Positions 11,971 to 14,148 of a stretch of DNA of 14,148 nt are shown piece after piece. This DNA comes from HGM11416 sp964532155 (GTDB lineage: Bacteria; Bacillota; Clostridia; Christensenellales; Borkfalkiaceae). Numbering within the stretch: position 1 is the first letter of the stretch; each line of letters begins with the position of its first letter. The notes beneath the pieces were generated by a model. That model was given only the letters and a program-made list of their open reading frames with translations, made no database searches and had not been told where the DNA came from. The DNA lies in assembly GCA_964532155.1 (NCBI GenBank), contig CAZHGN010000040.1, forward strand, positions 1-14,148, given 5' to 3'. Made by a program: the position numbers and the translations under genes.

Positions 11971-13998
11971 TTAATCGTTTTTATCGTCTTTCTTGTCGTC
12001 ACTTAAGTGGAAAGGATCGCGACGGATTTCCTCTGCGGATTTATCCATATAATCCATGATTTCTTCTACGCTCTTGCCTTCCATAAGCATATTGACTTCG
12101 TCGGAATATATGGTTTCACGCTCGACGAGCAGTCTTGCCATTTTGTCGAGTGCATCCTTGTTGTTAGCGAGCATTTGGCAAGCCTTTTCGTGGGCTTCTT
12201 TAATAAGCGTTTCGACTTCTTCGTCGATAAGTTTTGCAAGCGCTTCGCTGTAAGTCGTTCTCGTTTGATAATCGCGGCCGACGAAAATTTGGTCGTCGCT
12301 TCCGTAGTTTACGGGACCGACTTTTTCGCTCATACCGAGTTCGGTTACCATTGCGCGTGCGATTTTAGAAGCTTGCTTGATGTCTCCGCTTGCGCCCGAC
12401 GTATAATCTTTTATAACGAGCTCTTCTGCGGCTCTTCCGCCCATTGTCATTACGAGATCGTCGAGAAGTTGGTTGCGGCTGGTGTATTGGTTATCCGATT
12501 TGGGGCGAGTCAGCGTGTAGCCGCCTGCGTTTCCGCGAGGAATAATGGTTACTTCGTGAACTTCGTCGCAGTGCGGAAGAAGTTTTGCAAGTATAGCATG
12601 CCCCGCTTCGTGGTATGCGGTAATGCGTTTGTCTGTTTCGGTTACGAGTTTACTGCTCTTTTTCGGACCCATCATAACCTTTTCGATTGCTTCGTATAAG
12701 TCCTCGTTGGTGAGCGCCGTTCTGTTTGCGCGCGCCGCGAGTATCGCCGCTTCGTTTAAGAGGTTTGCAAGGTCTGCGCCCGAAAATCCTGCCGTCATGC
12801 GGGCAAGAACTTTAAAGTTTACGTTTGCCGCAAGCGGTTTGTTGCGTGCGTGAACTTTAAGGATCGCCTCTCTTCCGCGAACGTCGGGGAGATTGACGTA
12901 TACTTGTCTGTCGAATCTGCCCGGTCTCATTAATGCGGGGTCGAGAATGTCGGCACGGTTAGTTGCTGCCATTATTATAATTCCTTCGTTACTGTCGAAG
13001 CCGTCCATCTGAACGAGTAATTGGTTTAGCGTCTGCTCGCGCTCGTCGTTGCCGCCGCCGAGCCCTGCGCCCCTTTGACGACCTACCGCGTCGATTTCGT
13101 CGATAAATACGATACAAGGCATAGCCTTCTTCGCCATTGCGAAGAGGTCGCGCACGCGCGATGCGCCAACGCCGACGAACATTTCAACGAAGTCCGAACC
13201 GCTTATAGAAAAGAACGGCACGTCGGCTTCGCCGGCTACGGCTTTCGCAAACAGGGTTTTGCCCGTTCCCGGAGGACCTACGAGCAATACGCCCTTAGGT
13301 ATCTTTGCGCCGAGAGAGGAGAACTTCTTGGGATTCTTTAAAAATTCTACTACTTCTTGAAGTTCTTGCTTTTCTTCTTCCGCACCTGCAACGTCGGAAA
13401 AGCGAACTTTAATGTTTTGCGTTACGCGTGCTTTGGTCTTGCCGAAATCCATCGCACTCTTGTTGCCGCCTTGAGCTTGGCGCATAAAGACGTAAATCAA
13501 AAGCACGCCGATGCCTATCGTAAGTAGCGGCATAACGAGAGACGACCAAATACTGCCCTCGTTGGGATCGGCATAATCGACTACGTTGCCGTTAATGCTC
13601 TGGAACGCCATCAATATCTCTTCGTCGTAATCGCCGCGAGCGTAGCTCGTTGTGTAAGAAGGAACACCGTTTTTATCGTAGCCGATGAGGTTATAAGTCT
13701 TAACTTCTATCTTATAAATACGTTCGGTATCGGGTTTTGCGATTAGAACGAACTGTCTGCCGCCGTCGCCGGTATGGTTGAAAAGAATATTTTTCTTTAA
13801 ACCGTCAATTGTTATCGTGTTATCCGTATCGTCAATAGTCGATTTAAGTGTTTCGTCGACTATGACTACGCCCATTTTCTCGTAAAATTCGGCGGTCGTT
13901 ACGTCTTTGCCGATATTTCCGAAGAGCAGAAAGAGTATTATTCCGCCTATCACGAGAAAAATGACCGTATACAAGATCATTTTTGTTGATTTCTTCAT
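11971..13998 (-). CDS. ftsH: ATP-dependent zinc metalloprotease FtsH
   Basis: 675 residues, full-length. Membrane helix 1 is at about 8-27, the extracytoplasmic domain at about 30-150, and helix 2 at about 154-172. The AAA+ module has Walker A GPPGTGKT (241-248), pore loop FVG (274-276), Walker B VFIDEID (297-303) and the second region of homology with arginine fingers in RPGRFDR (358-364). The protease domain has HEAGH (463-467) and the third zinc ligand Asp539 in SGASGDIKQA. The hexamer extracts and degrades membrane and short-lived cytoplasmic proteins, and in Bacillus is needed for normal sporulation. The acidic/basic C-terminal tail (DDKKDDKND) is typical. The ATG at 13998 has GGAGG four bases upstream and a strong promoter 70-100 bases before it. 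It leads a probable operon with parA and parB. Confidence 0.97.
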   Translation of the reverse strand: MKKSTKMILYTVIFLVIGGIILFLLFGNIGKDVTTAEFYEKMGVVIVDETLKSTIDDTDNTITIDGLKKNILFNHTGDGGRQFVLIAKPDTERIYKIEVKTYNLIGYDKNGVPSYTTSYARGDYDEEILMAFQSINGNVVDYADPNEGSIWSSLVMPLLTIGIGVLLIYVFMRQAQGGNKSAMDFGKTKARVTQNIKVRFSDVAGAEEEKQELQEVVEFLKNPKKFSSLGAKIPKGVLLVGPPGTGKTLFAKAVAGEADVPFFSISGSDFVEMFVGVGASRVRDLFAMAKKAMPCIVFIDEIDAVGRQRGAGLGGGNDEREQTLNQLLVQMDGFDSNEGIIIMAATNRADILDPALMRPGRFDRQVYVNLPDVRGREAILKVHARNKPLAANVNFKVLARMTAGFSGADLANLLNEAAILAARANRTALTNEDLYEAIEKVMMGPKKSSKLVTETDKRITAYHEAGHAILAKLLPHCDEVHEVTIIPRGNAGGYTLTRPKSDNQYTSRNQLLDDLVMTMGGRAAEELVIKDYTSGASGDIKQASKIARAMVTELGMSEKVGPVNYGSDDQIFVGRDYQTRTTYSEALAKLIDEEVETLIKEAHEKACQMLANNKDALDKMARLLVERETIYSDEVNMLMEGKSVEEIMDYMDKSAEEIRRDPFHLSDDKKDDKND

Positions 13999-14067
13999 AT
14001 ATCCTCCGATTTAAGATTAGAAAACTCGTTGTCCGGGAGATTATTCTATTTCCGATTTTCTGCATCT

Positions 14068-14096
14068 ATTCTAACATATTATAAAATATTTATCAA
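14068..14096 (-). promoter_or_regulatory. Sigma-A-type promoter of the ftsH-parA-parB group
   Basis: Read on the - strand, TTGATA (14096-14091), a 17-base AT-rich spacer, then TAGAAT (14073-14068). It predicts a transcript start near 14061 and a leader of about 63 bases before the ftsH ATG. The remaining bases to 14148 show no gene. Confidence 0.75.
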
Positions 14097-14148
14097 CACA
14101 TTAGAGGTCGTTTTTTATATTTACACACAATTTTCTCTTTGCGCCCTC

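Noticed and set aside
10380..12125. GTTTCACG- and CGTGAAAC-like half-sites near 10386-10394 and 12112-12119 as possible parS sites for the adjacent ParB
   Set aside because: Each matches only one half of the 16-base palindrome and the other half is unrelated. Both lie inside coding sequence, so they are not credible parS sites.
12007..12699. Long + strand open frame (230 codons) opposite ftsH, with similar ones at 8701-9339 and 1215-1760
   Set aside because: They lie entirely or largely opposite strongly conserved genes and their products are low-complexity (rich in F, V and R). They arise from the codon bias of the real genes and have no family signature.

Overview
The window reads as chromosomal DNA of an anaerobic, probably endospore-forming member of the Bacillota (Clostridia). 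The pointers are a pyruvate:ferredoxin oxidoreductase end, the sporulation pair YabP/YabQ beside a DivIC-type division protein, Soj/Spo0J-type ParA/ParB, strong GGAGG-type ribosome binding sites and AT-rich sigma-A-like promoters. One of the uncultured gut clostridial lineages (Christensenellales-like) would fit, but that is a guess from style. No rRNA, tRNA, CRISPR array, insertion sequence or phage gene was seen.

Layout. (1) 1-859, + strand: the 3' end of a pyruvate:ferredoxin oxidoreductase gene, a hairpin, then a small three-helix PQ-loop/SemiSWEET-like membrane protein, closed by a bidirectional terminator. (2) 859-1623, - strand: a stand-alone RNA ligase family protein with a complete set of nucleotidyltransferase motifs. 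(3) 1624-2024: a 400-base divergent intergenic region with a good promoter on each side and several inverted repeats. (4) 2025-3146, + strand: a YghO-like GNAT-fold protein of unknown substrate, followed by two terminators. (5) 6065-3312, - strand: a tight operon yabP, yabQ, divIC, ppx/gppA-like, M50 protease. It resembles the yabP-yabQ-divIC neighbourhood of Bacillus and Clostridia, without the usual S1-domain gene after divIC. (6) 10134-6185, - strand: an M48 protease with a helical repeat tail, a metallophosphoesterase, and an orphan PTS IIC-like permease ending at a terminator. (7) 13998-10248, - strand: ftsH, parA (soj), parB (spo0J) with 13- and 18-base gaps, probably one transcript from a strong promoter at 14068-14096.

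How the parts fit. The - strand block from 14.1 to 3.3 kb is mostly cell-envelope, cell-cycle and sporulation housekeeping: membrane protein quality control (FtsH, and perhaps the M48 and M50 proteases), chromosome segregation (ParA/ParB), septum assembly (DivIC-like) and spore coat or cortex formation (YabP/YabQ). Three unrelated zinc metalloproteases lie within about 10.7 kb. Most genes are ordinary. The points most worth a second look are the long yabQ/divIC overlap, which carries an in-phase A-AAA-AAA heptamer with a nearby -1 stop, the ftsH-parA-parB arrangement, and the solitary RNA ligase with its structured leader.
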